This document shows positions 51,463-63,376 of a stretch of 64,000 nucleotides of DNA, piece after piece. The first letter of the stretch is position 1. The number at the start of each line of letters is the position of its first letter. The stretch spans positions 96,215-160,214 of the forward strand of contig NMRB01000719.1 in the NCBI GenBank assembly GCA_002633025.1, given 5' to 3'. A model generated the notes under the pieces. That model did no database searches and was not told the origin of the DNA. It worked only from the letters and a program-made list of their open reading frames with translations. The stretch comes from Notospermus geniculatus (Eukaryota; Nemertea; Pilidiophora; Heteronemertea; Lineidae). Both the position numbers and the translations under genes were made by a program.

Positions 51463-53465
51463 ACATAGGTAAGCGATAAGAAAGATGTCTGAAGGAACCA
51501 GAAACACACAGATCTTCTCTTTCATTTTTTGCTCATGCTTGAGTTACGAAACCAGGTTTATCCAGCTTCCAGGTATTAAGAGATGTTGGTGGATAATTTG
51601 AAAACAAACAAACCATTGACTCCAATGATGACTTAACAAGCACGCAGAATGGGAGACTTCCTGTCGTTAGAGGACACCACCAGTTAGCGGTCCTAGAACG
51701 TCAGAGAATTGACGTCACTGACAAGATGCACGCCATGACGTATGATGAGGCGGCCTCTAACGGCAGTAAAACCAGTAAAGATTAAGCCTGTCTCCTTCAA
51801 CACGTGACTTCCGATCGTTATGCCTAAGACCTCTTCTCTCGTTTTGACCGACATATTTCAATCGGTACTTCAACCAGAGAGAAAGTCTTTAAAGGGTACG
51901 GAGACAGTTCGCTTTCGGGCCCTTCTATTCCCTACAAATAATTTTATCGCTCTGCGACCCCAGCCTTTGGCATATCTAAAACCCAACAACATATCGTATC
52001 ATGTCCTTCAGAAGGATAGAGAATACGTCTGTGATATACCCGTCACGAATATCAATATGAAGTCATCAGCTGGATCAAAAGGTTTGTCCTCCTCGGTGTC
52101 GCTCGTGTATCAGTCTGTAGACGTTGACGTGTCCTACACCTTGGACAGTCATCTTCGTCATTGACCAGAAAGAACTGGGTACGGGTATTGCCAGGGGTAT
52201 TGCTGGTCTTGGGAATGGGGCTGGGGGAACCAGAATGAGGACACAGCCTACTCCATACTCGTGGTTTAACAATCTGTGTTTGGCCGCAAGGTGGCAGCAT
52301 CAGGTGTGTGTGTGGGACACAAATGTCCAGCTGAATCGGGCTTTAGGAAGATTCTCTGCGATGCTCAAGTATATCTTGAATATCTTAAACACGGTGCCAC
52401 ATCCCATGGCGTCTAATCCCATTCTTGTTCGTATTTCATGTTCAAAATGTAGCAAACAAAGTAGCACAGTTGTTAGGCTATCGAGGCTGATAATGCTGTG
52501 TGGGAAGCGGGAATAAAATGTACTGAGTGAACTTGCCCGGCTTGGTGTTCTGTAAAACTCGACCACTGTGAAGTAAAATGCGACCGTGGTGAAGATTTGA
52601 TAAAGATGAAAATAAGGAATGTGGGGAAATGTTCTCAATGAATCGAATGAAGAACACGCTCGACATTTTATCCCGACAGGGCGGCGCTGCGAGCGCTTGT
52701 GTTCCAACATAGCAAAGCGATGCAATGACGTCGCGTCACGACGTCATTGACGCAGCGCAACAGCTCACAGCATCTCCGTGTGGCGGTCGTCTGAAGGTAC
52801 CTTCATTCTACACAAGGTATGGCATCATCATGTCAGTCATGCATGTATGGCCTGAGACGGCCAGAGTGTCAGCCTCTGTATTTTAAAACAGAGAACAGTG
52901 CCGCCTGTTTGGTACTTTGAAGAGCTCTTTGAATGATTATCTGAATCCGATGGCCAAAACCGAGCCAGCATCGACGTGATATCGGTTGTGAGCCACTCCA
53001 TCGTCTCCTATAGGATTGACATGTCGGATATTGATGGCACGTGAAGTGTTCGATTCATCTGACAAACCTCCATTCGATCCTTCCTTTCTTCAATACAATG
53101 CGTCAATTAATGCACTTCAAATCCGGCATACGTCGCTAAACTTCCGTGTTCTGCAATGGTTCAGCCAGGTTAGGGAGGTACCTTGCCCGTTTCGGCATGG
53201 CGTAGAACAACCACATGCCGTTTCGTACGATATTCAGTCCATCTATGCAAACAATGGAGATACATGTACTTCCATCCCAAACCCTCTTGTAATACGTCTT
53301 ATGACCGACTCCTGCGGTCGGCGGAGCCCACTGCAGGTGGCAGCACCGACGGTGAGCCAGAATGAGGTACTTCTAAAATCCAAAGGGATTTAGGCGCGGC
53401 GTTCAATATCCATGGCCTCTGTTGTAACCATCAGTTTTCTCGGACCTGCTACTTTATAGAACTGC
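51463..53465. repeat. Tandem duplication, unit 1 (2,003 bp)
   Basis: The unit begins ACATAGGTAAGCGATAAG and ends CTTTATAGAACTGC, directly followed by unit 2. The units differ by point changes and indels not divisible by three (for example in the frames around 52,120-52,720), so the open frames in them are not under coding constraint. Unit 1 has about 70 bases near 52,900 that unit 2 lacks. Confidence 0.92.
51666..51770. mobile_element. Short GTTAGAGG MITE in unit 1
   Basis: GTTAGAGG at the left is inverted as CCTCTAAC at the right, with TAGCGGTCCTAGAACGTCAG and TTGACGTCACTGAC inside. It is a shorter relative of the element at 16,816-17,011. Confidence 0.7.
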
Positions 53466-55658
53466 ACATAGGTAAGCGATAAGAAAGATGTCTGAAGGAA
53501 CCAGAAACACACAGATCTTCTCTTTCATTTTTTGCTCATGCTTGAGTTACGAAACCAGGTTTATCCAGCTTCCAGGTATTAAGAGATGTTGGTGGATAAT
53601 TTGAAAACAAACAAACCATTGACTCCATTGATGACTTAACAAGCACGCAGAATGGGAGACTTCCTGTCGTTAGAGGACACCACCAGTTAGCGGTCCTAGA
53701 ACGTCAGAGAATTTGGGTAAATGTTAAACGCAATCCGCCAGAGGTACAAAATGGTTTTTCAAAGGGATTTAGGGTTAGGGTTCAGGCATTAGGGTTTAGG
53801 GTTAGGGTTTAGGGTTAGGGTTCAGGCATTAGGGTTAGGAATAGATCATCCTCGAAAGGGTTTGGTTAGGGTTAGCCATAGATATGTTTTCCGAAGTCCA
53901 CCAAATTGTACCTCTGGGTGATTGCAATTAACACTTACCGAGAATTTGACGTCACTGACAAGACGCACGCCATGACGTATGATGAGGCGGCCTCTAACGG
54001 CAGTAAAACCAGTAAAGATTAAGCCTGTCTCTTTCAACACGTGACTTCCGATCGTTATGCCTAAGAGACCTTTAAAAGGTCTCTTCTCTCGTTTTGACCG
54101 ACATATTTCAATCGGTTACTTCAACCAGAGAGAAAGTCTTTAAAGGGTACGGAGACAGTTCGCTTTCGGTCCCTTCTATTCCCTACAAATAATTTTATCG
54201 CTCGGCGACCCCAGCCTTTGGCATATCTAAAACCCAACAACATATCGTATCATGTCCTTCAGAAGAATAGAGAATACGTCTGTGATATACCCGTCACGAA
54301 TATCAATATGAAGTCATCAGCTGGATCAAAAGGTTTGTCCTCCTCGGTGTCGTTCGTGTATCAGTCTAGACTTTGACGTGTCCTAGGCCTACACCTTGGA
54401 CAGTCATCTTCGTCATTGACCAGAAAGAACTGGGTACGGGTATTGTTGGTCTTGGGAATGGTGCTGGGGGAACCAGAATGAGGACACAGTCTACTACATA
54501 CTCGTGGTTTAACAATCTGTGTTTGGCCGCAAGGTGGCAGCATCAGGTGTGTGTGGTGGGACACGAGATGTCCAGCTGAATCGGGCTTTAGGAAGATTCT
54601 CTGCGATGCTCAAGTATATCTTGAATATCTTAAACACGGAGCCACATCCCATAGCGTCTAATCCCATTCTTGTTCGTATTTCATGTTCAAAATGTAGCAA
54701 ACAAAGTAGCACAGTTGTTAGGCTATCGAGGTTGATAATGCTGTGTGGGAAGCGGGAATAAAATGTACTGAGTGAACTTGCCCGGCTTGGTGTTCTGTAA
54801 AACGCGACCACTGTGAAGTAAAATGCGACCGTGGTGAAGATTTGATAAGATGAAAATAAGGATTGTGGGGAAATGTTCTGAATGAATCGTATGAAGAACA
54901 CGCTCGACATTTTATCCCGACAGGGCGGCGCTGCGAGCGCTTGTGTTCCAACATAGCAAAGCGATGCAATGACGTCGCGTCACGACGTCATTGACGCAGT
55001 GCAACAGCTCACAGCATCTCCGTGTGGCGGTCGTCTGAACGTACCTTCATTCTACACAAGGTATGGCATCATCATGTCAGTCATGCATGTATGGCCTGAG
55101 ACGGCCAGAGTGTCAGCCTCTGTATTTTAAAAAAAACCGAGCCAGCATCGACGTGATATCGGTTGTGAGCCACTCCATCGTCTCCTATAGGATTGACATG
55201 TCGGATATTGATGGCACGTGAAGTGCTCGATTCATCTGACAAACCTCCATTCGATCCTTCCTTTCTTCAATATAATGCGTCAATTAATGCACTTCAAATC
55301 CGGCATACGTCGGTAAACTTCCGTGTTCTGCAATGGTTCAGCCAGGTTAGGGAGGTACCTTGCCCGTTTCGGCATGGCGTAGAACAACCACATGCCGTTT
55401 CGTACGATATTCAGTCCATCTAGATGCAAACAATGGAGATACTTACATCCCAAACCCTCTCGTAATACGTCAGAGGCACGTCTTATGACCGACTCCTGCG
55501 GTCGGCGGAGCCCACTGCAGGTGGCAGCACCGACGGTGAGCCAGAATGAGGTACTTCTAAAATCCAAAGGGATTTAGGCGCGGCGTTCAATATGTGATAT
55601 TTCCATGGCCTCTGTTGTAACCATCAGTTTTCTCGGACCTGCTACTTTATAGAACTGC
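53466..55658. repeat. Tandem duplication, unit 2 (2,193 bp)
   Basis: Nearly identical to unit 1, with a 225 bp MITE inserted at 53,715-53,939 and a small palindrome-forming insertion near 54,064-54,084. It ends at the same ACTGC word as unit 1. Confidence 0.92.
53715..53939. mobile_element. 225 bp TIR element carrying TTAGGG repeats
   Basis: The ends (GGGTAAATGTTAAACGCAAT and inverted ATTGCAATTAACACTTACC) match over about 40 bases, with CAGAGGTAC in both arms. GAGAATTT flanks it on both sides. Unit 1 has GAGAATT uninterrupted. The centre (about 53,767-53,865) is telomere-like TTAGGG/TTTAGGG repeats. Confidence 0.88.
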
Positions 55659-55762
55659 TTTTTGCTGCTGAGGAGAATTGGACTAAGTCGTTCTCCAATC
55701 CAACATGGCTGCTTAGCGTCGGCTAATGGAGGTTAGTCCTTTTTAATCTTTTCAATTAGACG

Positions 55763-56029
55763 TCATTTGCTTGGTGCAGAGGAAACAGCACCATGAGAGG
55801 TTGTTATGGTTATGACCACGGCCAATATGGTGAGGTTTGGAGTGTTATGAGTGGATTCAACTGCTATGGGAAACAATATCGCCCAGCTATCAGATGCGGC
55901 GACGGCAACGGTAAAAACGGCCATTAGGAATGTTATACAGCGATAAAGGAAAGCAGCCCGTAGCAGAGCAGAGCCGACAAAGTTCTTCGAAGCTTGGCTG
56001 TATGTTGGGCGGGCGGTGGATCTAAGCAT
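55763..56029 (-). CDS. Candidate membrane-protein exon
   Basis: From an ATG with A at -3, 89 codons read MLRSTARPTYSQASKNFVGS, then two hydrophobic stretches (LLRAAFLYRCITFLMAVFTV and WAILFPIAV...LAVVITI). The W-x3-FPI-x2-E spacing faintly recalls the first helices of TMEM26, but this is weak. No good donor was found. Telomere-like CCCTAA repeats lie just upstream. Confidence 0.25.
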   Translation of the reverse strand: MLRSTARPTYSQASKNFVGSALLRAAFLYRCITFLMAVFTVAVAASDSWAILFPIAVESTHNTPNLTILAVVITITTSHGAVSSAPSK

Positions 56030-56239
56030 GTTCACGCTGGCTGGGGCAGAGTCAAGTGGTTTCCGGCGACTAAATGTTAGGGTTAGGGTTAGGGCGAAGT
56101 GATGAGGTCGGAGTGGGAAAGAGGTATTCCGGATTTCCGCCATGACGTCTGCCGGGAGAAATTCCGATTGTGGTCTCCATTGGATATACCCGACGGAATT
56201 TTGGTCACTTGTCGATGGATTCTGTGCGGTCAATGCATG

Positions 56240-59200
56240 GGGGGGGGGAGCATTTTATAGACAGGCGACTTGTGTTGATATCCAAAAACCTGGTAGACTA
56301 TGGTGCCCCTGCCTGTTCTGGGGACGAGAAGGACCGTGCATCAGAGAGGATTTGAATGTAGGACCTTCTATACTGTCTGACTTCCGGTCCAACTTTTGCT
56401 AAAGTACATTGCTAAGGTTATCTTAGTGCAATTTTTTGTATACCGGTACGTTATAAAAAGAAGATATATAGGCGCGAGGAATCCAAAAACTTGCCATAGT
56501 GTACATTTTTTTCAACAAACCAGTGATATATAGCATTGCCTCTGTTATTTTTTCTTGCGGTTAGCTTTGCAAAAATGCCGACCTGAAAGTTATTGGATGG
56601 CATAGCTCCCCTATCTAAACAGGCCGTCAGAAGACAAACAAAGCACTGTCAGCTTCTCTCTCGCGCTTGCTCGGTGTTCGTTCACTAGCCTACACCAGCT
56701 AACCTTTGAGCAATCTCTAGGTAATACCCTTCCAAATATTTGGTTCACGGGCGAGCTATACACAATCATGTATCTTTCATCAAATGCCTTAAGAACAATA
56801 CAGTCAAATATTTCAAGAATTTCAGGACAACAACCCAAACTGTTGCAACAGCGTCGTCCTGGACCATGAGGTCATTCTCCGGTTGAGTGGACGGCTGGTG
56901 TTTGCAAAAACGACAGCAACAACGGATGGGTGTGGCGAAAATGTGGAATTTTATCTGATCGACGTTGTTTACGTTTTCGTTCGTAATTTATAACAAGCAG
57001 AGAAGTATGTGTACATGAATATTTTCATCGACGGACGCTTGAGTTGTGGTGCTGAACAGGGCACACACACCAAACGTGACGGAATGTCAAGCTGTCGGGC
57101 AGTGCTTCAGGTCAACCATAGGAGAAGTTTCCCGCCTCTCTCTGCTGGGTTCATCATGATCACCAGCACCTAGGACTTATTTGACTGTCGGTCCCCGGCG
57201 TTTGGCCGAACAGAAGGATGACGGGCAAAAAGGCGCCAGGAACACTGTATTAAAGACTAAAAGCCGAAGCAGATGTTGCAGCCGTTTCAGGCATATCAGT
57301 CTGGGGTATCGTAAAAAGAAGACAGCATGTAACGTTAGCCGCTAGTTAGCGCCTAGCAAGCTAATAGATTATTATGAGTTTGTGTACGTTACTAGTAATT
57401 ACTCATAATGAAAAAGCGGGGTTTTTGTGTTCAGGGTTGATCGGAGGTAATGTTGTTGGTACAATAGTAAGACTGAAACGTTTGGTTTTTGTCTTTTTCC
57501 TCGTGTTGGGTAAATGTTTGGTCCGTGGTGATCGAGGTTGTCAAAAGAGGGAACTGGCGCAGGGGNGGGGGGGGGGGGTCCTTTGATATACAGAAAATAG
57601 TGGCGCACATGTACTAATAGACTTAAAGCTGACAAGTCACATTTACGCTGGCATTGGGTAGCTAATGACGGCCCGCCCTCTGCAGTCATAAATAATATTT
57701 CGCTGCATATGGTGACGTCATCATCCATCTCGTGGACTATGTGATCATTCACAGGAGGAAAAAGGCATCAGGCGACTGGGTCCGCAGTTCCGTAGGGCCG
57801 CGATTTGACCTTCCATCGACGTCCTCCGTATACACATTGTATACGAATATAGTATTCAATGAAGAAGGGCTCTAGTGGCCAGTCGTACGCCTACTGGCAA
57901 TTAGAATGCTATTGAGTAGAACAGTCAACGTTCCTGACATGGCCGGCTACCTTTGGTTAAGATGGTCAGCTTCCATTGAAGTATCTGTTCAAACCAATAT
58001 TAGATGAAGTAAATCTGTACGTTTTGTGTGTATTTGATAAATGGGAAGTGTGATAGGCGGTCTTAAATAAATATCCTCAGGGTTTGTTAGACATTTATCA
58101 TCCTAGATGCTACTAAAGCGCTCAGGTAGGTGGTTGATACATGGCGGGTGAAAATGGTCCGATCATGCATACAATCACGAAATATGATTGGCAGTTCTTA
58201 CCTCGATGTACAGCATGCGGTGTATCAATATCAGTACTGAAAAGTAGGTCACGCTGACCTGTTTGCAAGAATTAACACTTTTACATCATAAACTACGGCA
58301 CTTCGATAATGCACAGCCATTGGCTCTTCTCAAACTATGGCGAGAAACCTTTGCTCGTGACTCATGTTTCTGGTGACCAGATATATCATTAAAGTTGCAC
58401 CGCTAGAAGATAATCCCCTTGTCGTTGACGTAAATGTCACGAATTCGTGTCTATCTATGACAGGTAGAATTCATCATGATCTAGGCCTATCAGTTTTGGC
58501 AGGTCTGACGTTTATCCACGACTAAGAGAACTGTTTATCAACTCATATACAGTTTCTGACTCGTCAATGTTGAAAGCTTGGAAAAAAGAGGCAAATATTT
58601 TGAAAGAATGTTCCACCGAATGAAAATACGTCAGCACTGTATGAGAGGAATTTACCATTTGGAAAAAGCTTTAGATTCTTCGTGACCGGTTTCACACCGA
58701 TCGATGTAATTTTTTGCATGTTCTCTTGCCTAAGCACCATTCAATTGAGTTCTCAAGTTCCATACGGTATTTTTAGCCCACTCCTCACGCCATTCACCAG
58801 AGTCTTGTCGGTGTCGTCCTGTCTTCTGAAATCAACGTAATAGCAGGCAGAGACCCTGTGACTCTGTTTTGTTAATTGGCATGTCGCTTATAGAGCCAGA
58901 TACAAATAAATACCGATAGAAAAACAATTTAGGATTTTTTGCATCATCATCTTTGACCCTAAAGTCAAATATGCCACTGTGGAGACTCTTCTTTGACTGG
59001 GATAAATAAATGAATATGTTCCCACTTAAAATGTTTGCATGTTTTTTGCTAACAAACACTCATAGAATAATAAGCGTTTGTCATTAATCAAAAGGAAAGG
59101 TTTGGATTCGTCTTGATGTGTCAGGAATTCTCAGCCATGCAGCTCGGGTCAACCAGTGCAGTCATTATCCAACACGGTGATAGGCTTGGTGGCCTGGTTT

Positions 59201-60152
59201 GAGCTCATTACTGTGGTCGAGTCAAAATGATATCTGAGCACCTCTATCTCTGACCCACGTTGTCCCTGGTGACCTTTCTTTATATGTCACCGCTAGCTGC
59301 AGCCAAAACATCAGACAGCCACGACCTCATCAGATGAAAGCATAAAAGCATAAATCACACACACCTTCTGTACGTGCACAGGGTCTTTGCCTCTAAACCT
59401 CTACCAGATGATGAACTGTACGAGGTGAGTCACTTGCCCAGGGCAGCGAGAGACTTTCACCAGTCGCCAGGCATCGAACACTCAGCTCCTGCTTAAAGAT
59501 GAGGTTTATGCTGTTTTTCGTGCTTAGCTTTGCCTCTTTTCGCTGCCTCTATCAACTGTTGACGATAACCTGTGTGTTTTACTGATAACACTCTTGTCTA
59601 GCCCTGGAAAACTATGTACCGTACGTTTGAGTTGTTGGCATACAAGCTCCAAGATGTCTTGGTATTTGATGCATTTCAAAGGTTGATGGCTAAAGGTGTT
59701 CGCTATAACCTTGTAGCAGTTAAAAACCAACAACTTTTTTTCTGAACTTTTGACTGAGAAGACCTGTTATAATGCATCAGTCGTCAAATCTTTAATAATC
59801 ATTCCCGGGTAATCATTCAACGTATTCAGGACACGCGCTCTATTGTTATTTGAACGCCATGACAGTCACGTGTCCGTCACAACAATACATAGCATGTGCA
59901 CGTGCACGTGTGTGGTTTCACTTTGGTCTTGCGAAAGTTTCCAACGTATCCTGTTTGTCACGACAGGGAGAGGAGTGAGATCTTTATTGACCGTTGGGTG
60001 TCGAGCTATAAGAAGATGTTCTATCCACAGTTTTGTCGTGGTATGAGAGATAATTGGGTATTTCAACAGGTTAGCCTAATCACTGCTACAATTGATCGTG
60101 GGATATCGTGGCTGGGCGGGTGGGGAGGACATTTTTACAAGCGGGGAGCTCA
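56240..60152. other. Long stretch without supported genes
   Basis: A G run near 56,237, an N within G homopolymers at 57,566, and scattered short frames without splice or domain support. Confidence 0.4.
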
Positions 60153-60296
60153 ATTCATGGTTTCCACGACGTAACTTCAACAATGTCCGCCATTGCTGAC
60201 GTCGCCATCATGACGCAACTGACGTCGTTCAGTGACGCAAAGCGGGGCTAGACGCGCAACCCAACAGAACGATGTTACGTCGTGGAAACGATGAAT
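60153..60296. mobile_element. 144 bp MITE with TGACG-rich centre
   Basis: ATTCATGGTTTCCACGACGT is inverted at the right end with one difference. The centre contains several TGACGTCG/TGACGCA words. Confidence 0.85.
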
Positions 60297-61039
60297 TTAT
60301 AGAGACATCCTCCGATGTTTCATTCCCTTGAAATTTACAACAAGCATGAAGTAATTCTGCAGTAACAAAGTCAGATGTTTGCTGTCCGAATTCCATTGAA
60401 ATGTGGCGTGATGACACTAAATAACTTGGGCAAAGTTAAATAAACAAAGGCGTAATAGTTAAAATATTATGGATAATTGAGTTAGAGATTCCAGGCCCAG
60501 CCATTAGGTTTATCTTGAGTGGGTCACGAGCAAGACCAGGGAAGGTCAGATCTCATGACGCCAAAGATTTTCTCGCCAACTCCACCAAACATGGCGCGAC
60601 CGAGTTTTTTTTCTGCTGATTACTTCTAGCGCGTACCTTAGTGCACTGGAAAAGTAAGATGGGCGTGTTTGAGGGCTGGGTGGATTCATTTGATATCATT
60701 GTTTCTGCAAAGGGACAGTCTTTGGAAGAAACTGAACAAGGGTTTTCAGGATTCAGTTGGCACGCTGAAAAGCGATCTCTTTCCCATCGTCATACGTTTC
60801 GTTCCGCATTTTATGATGGCTCGGTTGGTAGAATGGAGACTAGGTGGCGCTGTGAGGAGTTTGGCTGCAAAGGTGTCAAGTCAGGATTCGACAACTGGAC
60901 CGTTCCGATGATTTCTTTCGAATGGGCCAAATACCACATGCAATTTTTGTATTTATGTCTTGGTAGTGAACATCACGTGTTGGATGGTACGATTGCATTC
61001 GCCGTCTTTTCTGCAGCATTGTCCTCGATGGCCGACTAA

Positions 61040-61189
61040 AGCCTAGTTTATACTTCGACGCAAGACCATCGGCGTCCGACGCACGATTAAAATCTGTACG
61101 CCGACATAAGCCTACTTCATTAGGTCGGCGTCCAGATTTTGATCGCGCGTCGGACGCCGATGGTCGTGCGTCGAAGTATAAACTAGGCT
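61040..61189. mobile_element. 150 bp near-perfect hairpin MITE with TAA duplication
   Basis: AGCCTAGTTTATACTTCGAC is inverted at the right end, and the arms continue through CCATCGGCGTCCGACGC. TAA lies on both sides. The 3 bp duplication fits a Harbinger-like element. The 132-codon frame ending at its left edge (60,641-61,039) has no recognised product. Confidence 0.92.
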
Positions 61190-62346
61190 TAAAAACAGTT
61201 TGAATCATCGAGTATCTCACTTTCTGCTGGCATACAGGACGGAATGGGTGAATAGAGGACATGGTTTTCCTATGTTGTCCATTTACCTTGTACTTGTTGG
61301 TATACTCGAAGTGTTGTTAACGCTCGGAATGCGTTGGAAGTCTGATATGGCTGTAATCTACACAAGTACTGATATAGAACATTAACTACAGCAACTTGTT
61401 ACCCCGCTGAGCACGATCATGTCCGTCTGTTAGCCGACAATACCAACTGCGCGTAAACCAATCCGAAATATCGAAAAAAAAGTAAGATGCTAATGGGAAA
61501 TATGGCCACTCTTTGAGCGTATTGGAAATATAGGTCTGTCAATTGTCCATCAAACGGAGATACACAAAAAACAAGAACATCATTTAGTATAGAAGACATT
61601 ACATATTGATTTCCATACAGCCAGTGTAAAAGGAAGAGTAGTCCTGAAGAAAACTGTCCGCTATTATTTTCCTTTAATTTGGCCACATTGTTTTAACTTT
61701 ATGAAAGATTGCCTTACGACACCAAACCATTTCAACTCTTGGAGATAGTGCCAGGAAGTTTATCCCCAAGGAATTACTCTTGGTTCCCGTGGCTACCACA
61801 TTTTCGCATTTATTGCTTCTTCAAAACGGAAGCAAAATGATGTGCAGTGAGGCCCGTATGCACCAAGGTGGTTTAAAATTTGGCTTAAACCTAGATTTAC
61901 TAATCATGGATTAAGCGTGGATTAAATCATCCGAACTTGAACCTGCACCAACCTAGTTAAACCACAGATTAAGTTGTCCATGGTTCATCCATGGTTGAAC
62001 CAATTTCATAACATAAATAGCTATTACCAATGGATTAGGTCACACTCTGTGGACACGATGTCATTGTAATATGCTGTGGCAAAAATGAATTAATCCAAGT
62101 TTAAACCCACCCCTCTACCGAGCAATTGCTTGGGATACCTGTTTCACTATCCGGCTGACTGTAGTTTGGTGAACACCTCCAAGATCACAACCTGTCATCT
62201 GGACATGACCTGTGGCGTAAAATCGTAGCGTAAGTAAAAGCCAGCGTTCCTGTTGGAGTTGGGTGTACTCTCTTCTTCTATCCAATCCAAAATTACATGT
62301 ACCAAAACGTTCTCCTTGGTGAAGCGGTATCTTTTGTGGAAATCAC
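61190..62346. other. Stretch without supported genes
   Basis: Around 61,855-61,990, words such as TGCACCAAGGTGGTTTAAA and TGCACCAACCTAGTTAAACC hint at a degraded hairpin element. Confidence 0.35.
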
Positions 62347-62404
62347 NNNNNNNNNNNNNNNNNNNNNNNNNNNNNNNNNNNNNNNNNNNNNNNNNNNNNN
62401 NNNN
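62347..62404. other. Assembly gap (58 N)
   Basis: Run of N. Confidence 1.
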
Positions 62405-63279
62405 CAGAAAAATATTCCGAAAATTGATGATGGGAAAGCTGAGTTGATCGTAACTGAAATAAGAAACAAGTTAATAAAGAATAGTTCCTACCTTATATAT
62501 CTAGCCGGTCACTTCCATTGATGCCTGCTCGAGGTATATATCCACTGGTAACGTGACATACAGAGATCGTGATGCCTCGTGTTTGAAACCTTTACTGAGA
62601 GAGAATGATGAACGAACCATCAGTCTAACTGACGACTTACGGTGACGTCACAGCCACACCGCGGGAAATCTTCACCCAGCAAGCTCCAGGCTGAGGCTGG
62701 CGGTTGTAGCGTGGCTCGTACTGATAACACACAAGTTGGTGTGGCGAGAGCGAATCTATCTTTCACTGTGTGGAGTGTGTATTGAATCGTTGGCGAAACA
62801 ATTCATCTGATCATTCCTGCTCAACTACAAAAGTGTTATGATCATGTCTCAATTTGTTGGTTGATCTCTGCATGTGCTAGGACCGAGGGTGTCGAAGCAG
62901 TTGAAATGGTTGCCAGCTGCATCACTGGTAACCTGACGGGCCTTGATGGTTGCCAGCTGCGTGGCCCACAGTTCGGTGATCGGTGGAAGTGGCTCTACCA
63001 GCTCATGCAATCAACACGTTGACGGTTTGGTGGCGGTGGTTGCCATATAGGAAGCTATTTACTCCTTCGACTGAAGTGATCAGCTGTGTAGATAATATTC
63101 ATGTAGATATATGTAACCCCACCTATATCACTATGCTGGCAGGGTTGTTTATATTTGACTTTCCTGGAGTAAACGTTTTAAAGGCGCTCAGGAACAATCA
63201 ATCATAGGTTTACCTTTCCCAAGGACGACCTCAAAGAAACTGGATATCGTGTATCCTTGAAGAGAGATTATTATAATTT
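62405..63279. other. Stretch without supported genes
   Basis: GGTTGCCAGCTGC occurs twice (about 62,907 and 62,947) as a short direct repeat. No gene seen. Confidence 0.4.
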
Positions 63280-63376
63280 GCTGATTCAGCGAATTCTTGT
63301 CGTGACGTCACGTGATGACGTCATTGACGCGCTGACGTCATGGAGTGACGTCAAGACAAGAAACCGCTGAATCAGC
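63280..63376. mobile_element. 97 bp hairpin MITE built on TGACGTCA
   Basis: GCTGATTCAGCG and TTCTTGTC are inverted at the right end (GACAAGAA, CGCTGAATCAGC). The centre contains four TGACGTCA-like words. Confidence 0.88.

Noticed and set aside
51820-52725. ORFs of 114-141 codons in the 2 kb duplicated unit
   Set aside because: The second unit has indels not divisible by three in the same frames, so there is no coding constraint.
60641-61039. 132-codon plus-strand ORF
   Set aside because: No domain, no splice context, and it ends at a MITE. A chance frame is more likely.
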